41,630 nt of DNA. Origin: Anaerolineae bacterium (GTDB taxonomy: Bacteria > Chloroflexota > Anaerolineae > Aggregatilineales > Phototrophicaceae). Location: the NCBI GenBank assembly GCA_025454495.1, contig JALOOI010000008.1, forward strand, positions 1-41,630, given 5' to 3'. This document shows positions 18,470 to 26,553 of the stretch, in pieces (position 1 is the stretch's first letter; each line of letters starts with the position of its first letter). The position numbers were made by a program, and so were the translations under genes. The notes under the pieces were generated by a model, which did not search any database, was not told where the DNA came from, and worked only from the letters and a program-made list of their open reading frames with translations.

Positions 18470-19309
18470 ATGCAAAAACAGGCCGTTGTCGCCAGACCAT
18501 CTCAACCAACCCTGAAAACGCCGGAAGAAATTGCCATCATGCGCGAAGCCGGGCGCATCGTGGCGCAGGCGCTCCAGGCCATGCGCGAAGCCATTCGCCC
18601 CGGCATCAGCACCCGTGAACTGGACGTGATCGCCGAAACCATCATCCGCGATCACGGGGCCATCCCGGCCTTTTTGAATTACGCCCCCGGCAATCATCCG
18701 CCGTTCCCCACCACCATCACCGCCTGCATTAACGAGGAACTGGTGCATGGCATCCCATCGGAGACGCGCCGGTTGCAGGAGGGCGACATCATCAGCCTGG
18801 ATACGGCCTGTTTTTACAATGGCTACGTGGGCGATGCCGCCTTCACCGCGCCGGTGGGCACGGTGGCCCCGGCGGTGCAGCGGCTGATCGACACCTGTGA
18901 TAAAGCGCTGGCGGTGGCCATCGCGGCTTCGGTGGCCGGGGCCCGGGTGAGCGATGTGGCCCGCGCGACGGAACGCTTCGCCAACCAGCACGGCTACAGC
19001 GTGGCCCGCGAATACACCGGGCACGGGGTGGGGCGGGCCATGCATGAGCCGCCGCAGGTGCCCAACTGGTGGCCGGCGGGCAAAATGCTGCGCCAAATGC
19101 AGCAAAGCCAGAACGGCTGGACGGATTATGTGCTGGTGCCGGGCATGACTTACGCCATTGAGCCGATGCTGATCATCGGGCGCAATGATTTGATGGAACT
19201 GGAGGATGGCTGGACGGTGGTCACGCGGGATCGCTCATTGTGCGCCCACTGTGAGCATACCGTGTTGATTACGCCGCAGGGCCCGCCGGAGATTTTGACG
19301 CTGCTGTGA
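18470..19309 (+). CDS. map: Methionine aminopeptidase, type I
   Basis: 279 residues from the ATG at 18470, preceded by GAGGAAAG; the longer open frame from 18365 overlaps adk and is not used. Removes the initiator methionine from new proteins. Metal ligands are in place: D in SLDTACFYNGYVGDAAF (two aspartates), H in GHGVGRAMHEPPQVPNW, E in TYAIEPMLIIG and E in CAHCEHTVLIT. A loop of about 20 residues between PNWWPAG and TYAIEP is longer than in E. coli. Lies 7 bases after adk. Confidence 0.94.
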   Translation: MQKQAVVARPSQPTLKTPEEIAIMREAGRIVAQALQAMREAIRPGISTRELDVIAETIIRDHGAIPAFLNYAPGNHPPFPTTITACINEELVHGIPSETRRLQEGDIISLDTACFYNGYVGDAAFTAPVGTVAPAVQRLIDTCDKALAVAIAASVAGARVSDVARATERFANQHGYSVAREYTGHGVGRAMHEPPQVPNWWPAGKMLRQMQQSQNGWTDYVLVPGMTYAIEPMLIIGRNDLMELEDGWTVVTRDRSLCAHCEHTVLITPQGPPEILTLL

Positions 19310-19327
19310 AGCTGGCCGGGCGGCGCT

Positions 19328-20272
19328 TCAGCCCGCGCTCACGCGCACCTGGGCCAGCACAGCATGAAAGGCTTCCAGGCTGAAGACCCCGCCGCCAATG
19401 GTGAGGGTATTGGCCGCGCCGGCGGCCACCGCCCGGCTCAGCGCCGCCTCCGGGGGCTGCCCGCCCGCCAGGGCCAGCACCAGCGCCCCCAGAAACGAGT
19501 CGCCGCTGCCCACCGCGCTTAAAGCGGCGACCGGCGGCGGGACGGCCTGCCAGGCGCTGCCGGTCGCCGTCAGCAGCACCGCGCCGGCCGCGCCCAGGGT
19601 AATCACCACCGGGGCGGCCGTCCGCGCCTGAATGTGCCGGGCGGCCGTCTGTGCGGCTGCGGGGGTCTCCGCCGGCAGTTGCAGCAGTTCCGCGGCTTCT
19701 TCCAGGTTAATTTTGATGCACACACCGGGCACGTCCAGCGCGGCCCGCAGCGCGTCGCCGCTGGTATCCACATACACCGGCGGCCCGGCGGCCACCAGGG
19801 CCCGCAGCCCGGCCGCGAAAGCGTCCACCGGCGCGCCAGGGGGCAAACTGCCACACCAGCACACGGCCGCCGCCCCGGCGCTGAGGGTGGTGACGGCCGC
19901 ATTCAGCCGGGCCCAGTCCGCCGCATTCACCGGCGGGCCGGCCTCATTGACCACGCTCACCCGCCCGGCCGCATCATCCACCAGAATGGTACAAACGCGG
20001 GTTGCGCCGCTGTCCAGCAGCGTCCAGGCGGCCGGCAGACCTTCCTGCTGCGCCAGTTCCGCCACCAGATGGCCGGTGTGGCCGGCTAAAAACCCGGCGC
20101 AGCGGGCCACCCCGCCCAGGCGCTGCACCACCCGGGCCACATTCACGCCCTTGCCGCCGGCGGCCACCAGCGTTTGCCGGGGACGAAATACCCCGCCCGC
20201 GCCAAACCCCGGCACGATCAGCGTGCGATCCAGCGCGGTATTGGGCGTAATGCAAACGATGGGCGCAGGCAC
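19328..20272 (-). CDS. PfkB-family sugar kinase (1-phosphofructokinase / tagatose-6-phosphate kinase type)
   Basis: 314 residues with a GTG start at 20272, supported by GAGG five bases upstream. The family order is clear: TPNTALDRTL at the N-terminus, AAGGKGVNVARVVQRLGG (PfkB signature 1), the substrate/lid strand region WCGSLPPGAP, KINLEEAAELL (the KPNxxE position with I for P), and the catalytic SAVGSGDSFLGALVLALAGG with its GDS aspartate. Phosphorylates a sugar phosphate such as fructose-1-phosphate or tagatose-6-phosphate; the exact substrate is not determined. Last gene of the minus-strand operon; starts 9 bases after the pentapeptide gene stop. Confidence 0.85.
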   Translation of the reverse strand: MPAPIVCITPNTALDRTLIVPGFGAGGVFRPRQTLVAAGGKGVNVARVVQRLGGVARCAGFLAGHTGHLVAELAQQEGLPAAWTLLDSGATRVCTILVDDAAGRVSVVNEAGPPVNAADWARLNAAVTTLSAGAAAVCWCGSLPPGAPVDAFAAGLRALVAAGPPVYVDTSGDALRAALDVPGVCIKINLEEAAELLQLPAETPAAAQTAARHIQARTAAPVVITLGAAGAVLLTATGSAWQAVPPPVAALSAVGSGDSFLGALVLALAGGQPPEAALSRAVAAGAANTLTIGGGVFSLEAFHAVLAQVRVSAG

Positions 20273-20281
20273 CGGCCGCCT

Positions 20282-20794
20282 CTACAGGATGTAATTGGCC
20301 GGGTTGCCCTGGCTGCCGCGTTTGCCATCCGGCCAGATGGTGTTTTCGTCAAATTTGATGCCGGTGACGATGGCCCCTTTCAGGTTGGCATCGCGCAGGT
20401 TGGCCCCGTTCAGCGTGGCGTTGGAGAGATTGGCCCCCGCCAGCCGCGCCCCGTTCAGGTTCGCGCCGGAGGCATTGGCCACGTTCAGCCCGGCGTTGCT
20501 CAGGTCGGCAAAGGGGAGCTGGGCCGCCTGTAAATTGGCCCCGGTCATGTTGGTATTGCGTAAAATGGCCTCCTGCAAATTGGAGGCGCTCATATTGGCC
20601 CCGCGCAGGTTGGCTCCTTCAAAATCCAGCCGGCTCAGGTTCATGGCGGATAAATCCACCCCTGCCAGGCGCGGCCCGGTGATGGCCGTCACCCGGCCGG
20701 TGCCGGTGCTGCCCGTCATTTCGATGGTGATGGTATTCAGGCGCACGGTGTTGGCCAGGACGAGAATCAATTCTTTGCGTGTAATTTCACCCAT
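20282..20794 (-). CDS. Pentapeptide-repeat protein
   Basis: 170 residues. After about 40 N-terminal residues that do not follow the pattern (MGEITRKELILVLANTV), roughly 20 tandem pentapeptides A(D/N)LxX run to residue about 155, for example GANLRGANMSASNL and GANLNGARLAGANL. They should fold into a right-handed quadrilateral beta-helix. Some members mimic DNA and shield gyrase from quinolones; nothing here proves that. Its ATG overlaps the end of the upstream epimerase gene by 8 bases, so it is co-translated with it. No signal peptide, so probably cytoplasmic. Confidence 0.9.
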   Translation of the reverse strand: MGEITRKELILVLANTVRLNTITIEMTGSTGTGRVTAITGPRLAGVDLSAMNLSRLDFEGANLRGANMSASNLQEAILRNTNMTGANLQAAQLPFADLSNAGLNVANASGANLNGARLAGANLSNATLNGANLRDANLKGAIVTGIKFDENTIWPDGKRGSQGNPANYIL

Positions 20795-21764
20795 GTGTCA
20801 TTTGCTCCCGGTAATAAGCGATGATGCTGTCGATCATATCATCCAGTGAGGTGGCCGGCTGCCAGCCGGTGGCCTGCGTGATGCGGGCAATGCCGGGCAC
20901 GCGGCGGCGGAAATCTTCAAAGCCGGTGGCATAGGCTTCCTCATAGGGAATCAACACAATCTCAGAGGCGCTGTCGGCGCGGTCGCGCACGCGCTGCGCC
21001 AGGTCCTGGATGGTCACTTCTTCCGGGTTGCCGATGTTGAAGACCTGCCCGACGGCCGACGGAGTCTCCGCCAGGCGATGGATGGCATCCACCACATCAT
21101 ACACGCTGGCGAAACAGCGGCGCTGCTGGCCATCGCCATACACCTGGATCGGCTCATTCTGGAGCGCCCACTGCACAAAGCGCGGCAGCACCATGCCATA
21201 CTGCCCGCGCTGGCGCGGCCCCACCGTGTTGAACAGCCGGAAGATGACCACCGGCAGCCCCACCTCCTGGTGATAGGCCAGCGCCAGAAATTCATCAATG
21301 GCTTTGGACGCGGCATAGCTCCAGCGGCTGCGCGAGGTGGGGCCCAGCAGGCTGTCATCATCTTCATTGAAAGGGAAGCTGACCCCTTTGCCATACACTT
21401 CGGACGTGGAGGCGATGAGCAGCTTTTTACGGTAGCGCCGGGCGGATTTGAGCAGCGTTTCGGTGCCACCGATGTTGACTTCGATGGTGTTGATGGGTTC
21501 TTCGATGATCTTACGCACGCCCACCGCTGCCGCCAGGTGAAAGATCAGGTCGCACTCGCTCACCAGGCGGTCGGTGACGTGGATATTGCGAATGTCTTCG
21601 ATGGCGTAGCGAAAGCGCGGGTTGCCGGTGAGATGGGCGATATTGTGGAACTGGCCCGTGCTCAGGTCATCCATAATCGTGACCTGCCAGCCCCGCGCCA
21701 GCAGATAATCCGACAGGTGGCTGCCGATGAAGCCTGCGCCACCGGTGATAAGGGCATGTGTCAT
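20787..21764 (-). CDS. NAD-dependent epimerase/dehydratase (extended SDR, nucleotide-sugar modifying)
   Basis: 325 residues from the ATG at 21764, which is preceded by AGGAG; the frame is open further upstream but lacks family sequence. Rossmann motif TGGAGFIGSHL at residues 7-17, the STSEVYGK segment, the catalytic YAASK pair, RLFNTVGPRQRGQYGMVLPRFV and VYGDGQQRRCFASVYDVVDAI. These fit the UDP-glucose 4-epimerase/UDP-glucuronate decarboxylase branch. The upstream gene makes a UDP-uronic acid, so the substrate may be that product. Located in the same direction, 141 bases downstream of the dehydrogenase. Confidence 0.88.
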   Translation of the reverse strand: MTHALITGGAGFIGSHLSDYLLARGWQVTIMDDLSTGQFHNIAHLTGNPRFRYAIEDIRNIHVTDRLVSECDLIFHLAAAVGVRKIIEEPINTIEVNIGGTETLLKSARRYRKKLLIASTSEVYGKGVSFPFNEDDDSLLGPTSRSRWSYAASKAIDEFLALAYHQEVGLPVVIFRLFNTVGPRQRGQYGMVLPRFVQWALQNEPIQVYGDGQQRRCFASVYDVVDAIHRLAETPSAVGQVFNIGNPEEVTIQDLAQRVRDRADSASEIVLIPYEEAYATGFEDFRRRVPGIARITQATGWQPATSLDDMIDSIIAYYREQMTHG

Positions 21765-21869
21765 AAGGTGTGTGTCTCCTGTCACGCCCGGCATGTTACC
21801 CGAATCGCCGCGGCGGGGCAAGTGGTGGCCGGCGCGGGGCGGATTTTCGGCCGGCATAAGAATTGGCCG

Positions 21870-21896
21870 CGCCCCGGCCGGGGGTGGGCCGGGGCG
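21870..21896 (-). other. GC hairpin between dehydrogenase and epimerase genes
   Basis: CGCCCCGGCC (21870-21879) and GGCCGGGGCG (21887-21896) form a perfect 10-bp stem with a 7-base loop. On the transcribed strand it is followed by a few AT bases, not a real T-run, so it may only weaken read-through from the dehydrogenase into the epimerase gene. Confidence 0.45.
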
Positions 21897-21905
21897 GGAT
21901 GGAGC

Positions 21906-23225
21906 CTACAGCGTCACCACGCGGGCGCTGCCGGCCAGCCCCACCGTCACATGGCGCGTATCCACAATCAGCCGGCTGTGCTGCGTGACGTGCTGCCAGT
22001 CGTAAAAGCTGTGGTGCGTCACCACCACCACACAGTCGGCCTCGTGCAGCAGCGCCGCGGAATATGCCGCGCCCGTCAGCGTCAGCGGGTGTTCGCCCTC
22101 CAGCCGCACCTGGGGCACATGCGGATCGTGATAGTGGACGTGAGCGCCTTTTTGCCGCAGCAGTTCCAGGATGTCCAGCGCCGGGCTTTCGCGCACGTCG
22201 TTCACGTTGGGCTTGTAGGCCACCCCCAGCACGACGATCTGTGAGCCGCGTACCGCTTTGGCCTCATCGTTCAGCGCCGCCGTCACTTTGTCCACCACAT
22301 ACACCGGCATGGCGGTATTGATCTCGCTGGCCAGTTCGATAAAGCGGGTGGTGTAATTGAGCGTCTTCAGCTTCCAGCTCAGGTAATGCGGGTCCACCGG
22401 GATGCAGTGCCCGCCCAGGCCGGGGCCGGGGTAAAAGGGCATGAAGCCAAAGGGCTTGCTGCTGGCCGCGCGGATCACTTCCCACACATCAATATTGAGC
22501 TTATCGCAGATGAGCGCCATTTCGTTCACCAGGCCGATGTTGACGGCGCGGAAGGTGTTTTCCAGCAGCTTCACCATTTCGGCGGCCGTCGGCGAAGACA
22601 CCGGCACCACCGTCGTCACGGCCGTTTCGTACAGCGCCAGCGTCACCGCCTGGCAGGCGGCCGTCATCCCGCCGATAACTTTGGGCGTATTCCGCACGCC
22701 AAAGGTGGCGTTGCCGGGGTCGATGCGCTCCGGCGAAAAGGCCACGAACACATCGCTGCCCACCGTCAGCCCGCGGGCGGCCAGGCGCGGGGCGATCAAT
22801 TCTTCGGTGGTGCCGGGGTAGGTGGTACTCTCCAGCACCACCAGCATCCCGGCCCGGGCGATGCCGGCGATGCCTTCAATGGCCTGGAGGATGTACGACA
22901 TATCCGGGTCGCGGGTTTTACGCAGCGGCGTGGGCACACAAATGCTGATCGCGTCCATATGCTCCAGATCGGCATACTGCGTGGTGGCCTTCAGCCGGCC
23001 CTGCTGCACCAGCGTCCGCAGCGTGGCGGGCGGCACATCATCAATATAATTTTCCCCGCGATTGATGGCCTCCACCTTGCGGGCATCCACATCCAGCGCC
23101 ATCACCTGAAAGCCGGCCGCGGCGAATTCCACCGCCAGCGGCAGCCCCACATAGCCCGCCCCGATGACGGCCAGTTTGGCCTCGCGCAGGTGAATGCGCC
23201 GCAGCAGCGTTTCTTGATACGACAT
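21906..23225 (-). CDS. UDP-sugar 6-dehydrogenase (UDP-GlcNAc/UDP-ManNAc dehydrogenase type)
   Basis: 439 residues from the ATG at 23225. Oxidises the C6 hydroxyl of a UDP-sugar to a carboxylate with two NAD+. LAVIGAGYVGLPLAVEFAAAGF (residues about 17-39) is the NAD site; ICVPTPLRKTRDPD, VLESTTYPGTTEEL, the central AEMVKLLENTFRAVNIGLVNE helix and the nucleophilic cysteine in PGPGLGGHCIPVDPHYLSWK are all there; the C-terminal domain carries VLGVAYKPNVNDVRESPA. The 'LESTTYPGTTEE' and 'AYKPNVNDVRESPA' forms favour the WbpA/UDP-N-acetylhexosamine group. First gene of the minus operon, with its own promoter. Confidence 0.92.
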   Translation of the reverse strand: MSYQETLLRRIHLREAKLAVIGAGYVGLPLAVEFAAAGFQVMALDVDARKVEAINRGENYIDDVPPATLRTLVQQGRLKATTQYADLEHMDAISICVPTPLRKTRDPDMSYILQAIEGIAGIARAGMLVVLESTTYPGTTEELIAPRLAARGLTVGSDVFVAFSPERIDPGNATFGVRNTPKVIGGMTAACQAVTLALYETAVTTVVPVSSPTAAEMVKLLENTFRAVNIGLVNEMALICDKLNIDVWEVIRAASSKPFGFMPFYPGPGLGGHCIPVDPHYLSWKLKTLNYTTRFIELASEINTAMPVYVVDKVTAALNDEAKAVRGSQIVVLGVAYKPNVNDVRESPALDILELLRQKGAHVHYHDPHVPQVRLEGEHPLTLTGAAYSAALLHEADCVVVVTHHSFYDWQHVTQHSRLIVDTRHVTVGLAGSARVVTL

Positions 23226-23259
23226 AGGCTTATCCTTCAACCAGACGAAAACGGGGTTT

Positions 23260-23288
23260 ATTATACACGCCGGGGCGGGCCGCGATAA
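23260..23288 (-). promoter_or_regulatory. Promoter of the UDP-sugar dehydrogenase operon
   Basis: On the minus strand, TTATCG (23288-23283, 3 of 6), a 17-base spacer and a perfect TATAAT (23265-23260). It lies 35 bases before the ATG at 23225. Confidence 0.55.
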
Positions 23289-23303
23289 GCCGGTGGCGGC
23301 CCA

Positions 23304-23332
23304 TTCCGGCGGCCGGCGCGGCGCGTTACAAT
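23304..23332 (+). promoter_or_regulatory. Possible promoter of the agmatine deiminase-like gene
   Basis: TTCCGG (23304-23309, weak), 17-base spacer, TACAAT (23327-23332, 5 of 6), then AGGATACAGC before the ATG at 23369. The same TACAAT box recurs before secY and the endonuclease III-like gene. Confidence 0.4.
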
Positions 23333-23368
23333 GAGGTCGCCGGCTGAGGCACAACGACAGGATACAGC

Positions 23369-24616
23369 ATGAAACGTCGCGGCTTTTTGCGCTTTGAGTA
23401 TGTGGTGTACCCGGTATGGCGGCGCAGGCTGCCCGACCTGCTGAAACCGCTGGCCGGGGCGGCTTTCCGCGCCCTGCTGCCGGTGGAACACGACGAAAAC
23501 CCGCCCGCCACGCCGGAGCAGATGGCCGCTTACCTCACCGAATGGGATATTCTGGACGGCGATGGCCTGGTTGGGGTGCTGGCCGATTGCCCGGCCGTCA
23601 TCGAAACGGTGGACGGCCAGGCCCGCCCGCCCGCGCACGACGGCCGCCCGGTGCGCGTGCCGGCCCAGTGGGAGCCGCAGGAGAGCGTCTTAATCAGCTT
23701 TGGCTGCCTGTACCCGCCGGTGTGGCCCATGCACGCCCGCATGATCGAGGCGATTAGCCAGGTGGCCACCGCCGAAGTGCTGGTGAGCAGCCCGCTGTGG
23801 GCGCGGGCGGTGTGGGTCTATTTGCAGCGCCGCGGCCTGGCCCATATGGCGCGGGTGCGCCTGCTGGTGCTGCCCACCAATGACATCTGGATCCGCGATT
23901 ATGGCCCCATCATCGGTTTTGACCCCGACGGCCGGCGCGTGGCGGTAGACCCGGTGTATGCGGTGCTGCCCGATTACCCGCAGCACCTGGACAATGGCAT
24001 GACCATTCCCTGGGCCGCCCATCGCCGGCTGCCGGTGCAGCCGCTGCCGCTGGACTGGGAAGGCGGCAACCTGTGGACAGATGGCCGCGGCACGCTCATC
24101 ACCACCGAGCAAATTTTTTACAGCAATCCCTGGTATGATCGGGCGGGCATCGAGGCGTTTTTGCACCGCTATTTTGCCTTCGATAAGCTCATCATCACCC
24201 CGCGGCTGACGCTGGAAGAAACCGGCCATGTGGATATGCTGGTGCGCCTGGCCACGCCGGAGACGGTGCTGGTGAGCGCCCCGGAAGCCACCACCGCCGA
24301 AGCGCTGCGGAAGACGCGCCGCCTGTTCGAGCGCGAAACGAATGCCCACGGCCAGCCTTACCAGGTGATCGACCTGCCCACGCCGCCGCTGTATTTGAAC
24401 TGGTTCGTGTATACCGTGCGCCGTTCCTACACCAATGCGCTGCTGGTGAATGGCGCGGCGCTGGTGCCGGTGTACGGGCTGGCGCTGGATGACATCGCCC
24501 TGCGGCGCTATGAGCAGGCGCTGCCCGGCTGGCGCATCATCCCCGTTGACAGCCGGGCGGGCATCAATGGCGGCGGGGCCGTGCACTGTATGACGCGCGA
24601 AATCCCCGCCGGCTAG
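23369..24616 (+). CDS. Agmatine deiminase / porphyromonas-type peptidyl-arginine deiminase family protein
   Basis: 415 residues. The family hydrolyses the guanidine of agmatine or arginine to a ureide and ammonia. Catalytic positions are visible: D177 in NDIWIRDYGPII, the EGGNLWTDG segment, H287 in EETGHVDML, and nucleophile C407 in INGGGAVHCMTREIP at the extreme C-terminus. About 95 residues precede the catalytic domain (it begins near PAQWEPQESVLISFG); this is longer than plain AguA proteins and has no recognised motif or signal peptide. No aguB/nitrilase or polyamine genes are adjacent, so agmatine as substrate is inferred from family only. Confidence 0.85.
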   Translation: MKRRGFLRFEYVVYPVWRRRLPDLLKPLAGAAFRALLPVEHDENPPATPEQMAAYLTEWDILDGDGLVGVLADCPAVIETVDGQARPPAHDGRPVRVPAQWEPQESVLISFGCLYPPVWPMHARMIEAISQVATAEVLVSSPLWARAVWVYLQRRGLAHMARVRLLVLPTNDIWIRDYGPIIGFDPDGRRVAVDPVYAVLPDYPQHLDNGMTIPWAAHRRLPVQPLPLDWEGGNLWTDGRGTLITTEQIFYSNPWYDRAGIEAFLHRYFAFDKLIITPRLTLEETGHVDMLVRLATPETVLVSAPEATTAEALRKTRRLFERETNAHGQPYQVIDLPTPPLYLNWFVYTVRRSYTNALLVNGAALVPVYGLALDDIALRRYEQALPGWRIIPVDSRAGINGGGAVHCMTREIPAG

Positions 24617-24628
24617 CCGCGTCCCGGT

Positions 24629-24657
24629 TTGCGCCCCGCGGCGGCCTGCGGCATAAT
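24629..24657 (+). promoter_or_regulatory. Possible promoter of the tail-tube-like gene
   Basis: TTGCGC (24629-24634, 3 of 6), 17-base spacer and CATAAT (24652-24657, 5 of 6), 45 bases before the ATG at 24703. Confidence 0.4.
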
Positions 24658-24702
24658 CACCGGGTGAGACAGCGCAGCCAGTGCCAGGGAGGCAAACACA
24701 GC

Positions 24703-25131
24703 ATGAGCAGCAGAATGATTATGGTGGACAGCCTGGTCGCCAATGAATTCGCGGTAGAACTGGACGGTACCCGCGCCGGCGGCATTTTACGCATCGCCGG
24801 GCTGGTCACGCTGAGCCGGGATGAACACGGTCAGCGCCGGTATCCGCCTTTTGAAGTGTCTAAAATGGTGGAGCGCGACGGCAGCAATGCTTTTAACCGC
24901 TGGCTGCGCGAAACCCACGCCGCCCGCCAGTCCGGCGAGCGCCCGCGCCGCGATCTGGCCATCCTGGCCATTGATGATGGCACGGTCACGCGGCGCTGGC
25001 TGGTGAAACAGGCGTGGATTATGGCCGTGCACTATTCGCCGTTTGACAGCGGTTCGTTTGAAATCGTGGCGGAAACTTTCACCATCGGCTACGACGACAT
25101 CGAAGAGTCGTTCCCCGTCTCCGATGCCTGA
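24703..25131 (+). CDS. Orphan T4 gp19-like tail-tube protein
   Basis: 142 residues from the ATG at 24703 (GGGAGG upstream). The pattern follows the T4 gp19/contractile-injection tube family: a beta opening NEFAVELDGTRAGGILRIAGL, then a polar stretch, FNRWLRETHAARQSGERPRRDLAILAIDDG, RRWLVKQAWIMAVHYSPFDSGSFEIVAETFTIGYDDIEE. In that family the subunits stack as hexameric rings forming the inner tube of phage tails, T6SS (Hcp-like) or eCIS particles. No sheath, baseplate, spike or ATPase gene lies within this window, and the flanking genes are unrelated, so it either serves another particle locus or has a separate role. Confidence 0.75.
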   Translation: MSSRMIMVDSLVANEFAVELDGTRAGGILRIAGLVTLSRDEHGQRRYPPFEVSKMVERDGSNAFNRWLRETHAARQSGERPRRDLAILAIDDGTVTRRWLVKQAWIMAVHYSPFDSGSFEIVAETFTIGYDDIEESFPVSDA

Positions 25132-25140
25132 GGCGGTACC

Positions 25141-25728
25141 TCAGCCGGCGCGGCGGCGCTTCCAGTCCATCCCGTGAATTTGCAGGCGCTGGCCCGGGGT
25201 GCCGTCCCAGGTGGCGTGCAGCCCCACCAGGCGCAGCAGGTGCAGCAGGCGATAGCCGATGGTGCGGTGGCTCTCCTCGGTGCCATCCAGTGCGCCGAAG
25301 TCCAGGCACAGCGTGCCGGTGGTCAGCGCCAGGGTGGTATCGTGGCGCTGGACGATGATGTAGCCCACCGCCCCCGGCTGCTGCGCCACCGCCTGGCGGG
25401 CCTGCTGCCGCTGCTCGCTGCCCGGCTGGCCGTGGCGCGGCCGGTAAAGGTAAATCCCCTGGCGGGCCAGCGCCTCCAGCGCTTCTTCCAGCCGGTCGCA
25501 ATCGGTGGGGTAGGCCCAGCCCTGCTGTGCCTGTTCATGCTTCGCCAGCAGCGCATCGGTGAGCCGGGTGGCCACCCGCCGCAGCACCACCGGCGGATAG
25601 GCGTTGTCCGGGTCGTCGCTCATATAGCCCATAGCCATGCTGATAATGTCCTCACGGCTGTCAAAGCCGGCTTCCACTGCGCCGTAAATGTGTTCGCGGG
25701 TGTCTTCCAGCAGGTCAATGCGGTTCAT
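25141..25728 (-). CDS. DUF6891-like protein of unknown function
   Basis: 195 residues, acidic and soluble, no signal peptide. It begins with a helical part (LEDTREHIYGAVEAGFDSREDIISMAMGYMSDDPD), then TDCDRLEEALEALARQGIYLYR, and ends with a predicted alpha/beta part GYIIVQRHDTTLALTTGTLCLDFG, IGYRLLHLLRLVGLHATWDG, IHGMDWKRRR. These match my memory of DUF6891 proteins, but the CxxC-containing segment I remember after 'LEAQGI' is replaced here by HGQPGSEQRQQARQA. Its function is unknown. Convergent with the tube-like gene, 9 bases away. AAGGAG supports the ATG. Confidence 0.6.
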   Translation of the reverse strand: MNRIDLLEDTREHIYGAVEAGFDSREDIISMAMGYMSDDPDNAYPPVVLRRVATRLTDALLAKHEQAQQGWAYPTDCDRLEEALEALARQGIYLYRPRHGQPGSEQRQQARQAVAQQPGAVGYIIVQRHDTTLALTTGTLCLDFGALDGTEESHRTIGYRLLHLLRLVGLHATWDGTPGQRLQIHGMDWKRRRAG

Positions 25729-25770
25729 AGGCTGCTCCTTCTCTGGCTTCAGGAGATGATCGCTGTTGGT

Positions 25771-25799
25771 ATCATATCAGAAAATGTGTTCTATGTCCA
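25771..25799 (-). promoter_or_regulatory. Promoter of the DUF6891-like gene
   Basis: On the minus strand TGGACA (25799-25794, 5 of 6), 17-base spacer, TATGAT (25776-25771, 5 of 6), 43 bases before the ATG at 25728. One of the strongest promoters in the accessory region. The remaining 25729-25967 intergenic sequence holds nothing else I can support except a TATACT box at 25933-25938 that may serve the GNAT gene. Confidence 0.65.
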
Positions 25800-25967
25800 T
25801 ACTCGCCGTCCAGGGCGGGCGGGACTGCTATGCATGAGGACGACAGCGGGGCGGGCAAAGTTCCCATCTTCATCAAATTTTTACGTTTGGCGGGGCCGGC
25901 GGCCCGGTGTACCCGGCGGGGCGCTGTGCCAGTATACTGAGGGCCATCACAGCCGCAGGAGCGCACC

Positions 25968-26543
25968 ATGACCGACGACACCCCGCCACCCGCCGGCGCA
26001 GACGACAATACCCCGGTGTGGCTGTACCACCCGGCGCTGAAGACCGTGCCGGTGCTGCCGCTGCCGCCTGGCTGGCACCTGCGTTTTTACCGGCCCGGCG
26101 ATGTGGCCGTGTGGGTGAACATCCAGCAGCAGTCCGACCCGTTTTTCACCGCCACGGCCGCCACCTTTGAGCAGTATATGCCCGCCGCCGACCGCTGGCC
26201 GCAGCGGGTGCTGTTCCTGGTGAACCCGGCCGGGGAGGATACTGGCACCATCACCGCCTGGAATGGCGATCAATTCGCCGGGCGCGACATGGGCTTAATT
26301 CACTGGGTAGCCATAGTGCCGGCCGCCCAGGGGCAGGGGCTGGCCAAACCCATGCTGAACGCGGCGCTGCGGGTGCTGGTGGCCCACGGGTATGCAGATG
26401 CCTGGCTGGAGACCGGCGCGGCCCGCCTGCCGGCCATCAATCTGTACCTGAGCGCCGGTTTTGTGCCCGCCCGGCGCGGCCCGGACGATACCGCTGCCTG
26501 GCAGCGGCTGGCCCCCCGCTTAAAATATCCACTGCCTGGTTAA
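25968..26543 (+). CDS. GNAT-family N-acetyltransferase
   Basis: 191 residues. The C-terminal half has the GNAT core: MGLIHWVAIVPAAQGQGLAKPMLNAALRVL with the acetyl-CoA pyrophosphate loop Q/RxxGxG/A as QGQGLA, followed by YADAWLETGAARLPAINLYLSAGFVPA. The N-terminal 45 residues are polar and proline-rich. The substrate is unknown. Preceded by CAGGAG. It starts a three-gene plus-strand run with the PIG-L deacetylase 10 bases downstream. Confidence 0.85.
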   Translation: MTDDTPPPAGADDNTPVWLYHPALKTVPVLPLPPGWHLRFYRPGDVAVWVNIQQQSDPFFTATAATFEQYMPAADRWPQRVLFLVNPAGEDTGTITAWNGDQFAGRDMGLIHWVAIVPAAQGQGLAKPMLNAALRVLVAHGYADAWLETGAARLPAINLYLSAGFVPARRGPDDTAAWQRLAPRLKYPLPG

Positions 26544-26553
26544 GGAGTGTGCC

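Noticed and set aside
20282-20794. Quinolone-protection (Qnr) protein
   Set aside because: Only the general pentapeptide repeat is seen; the loops that mark Qnr proteins cannot be recognised.
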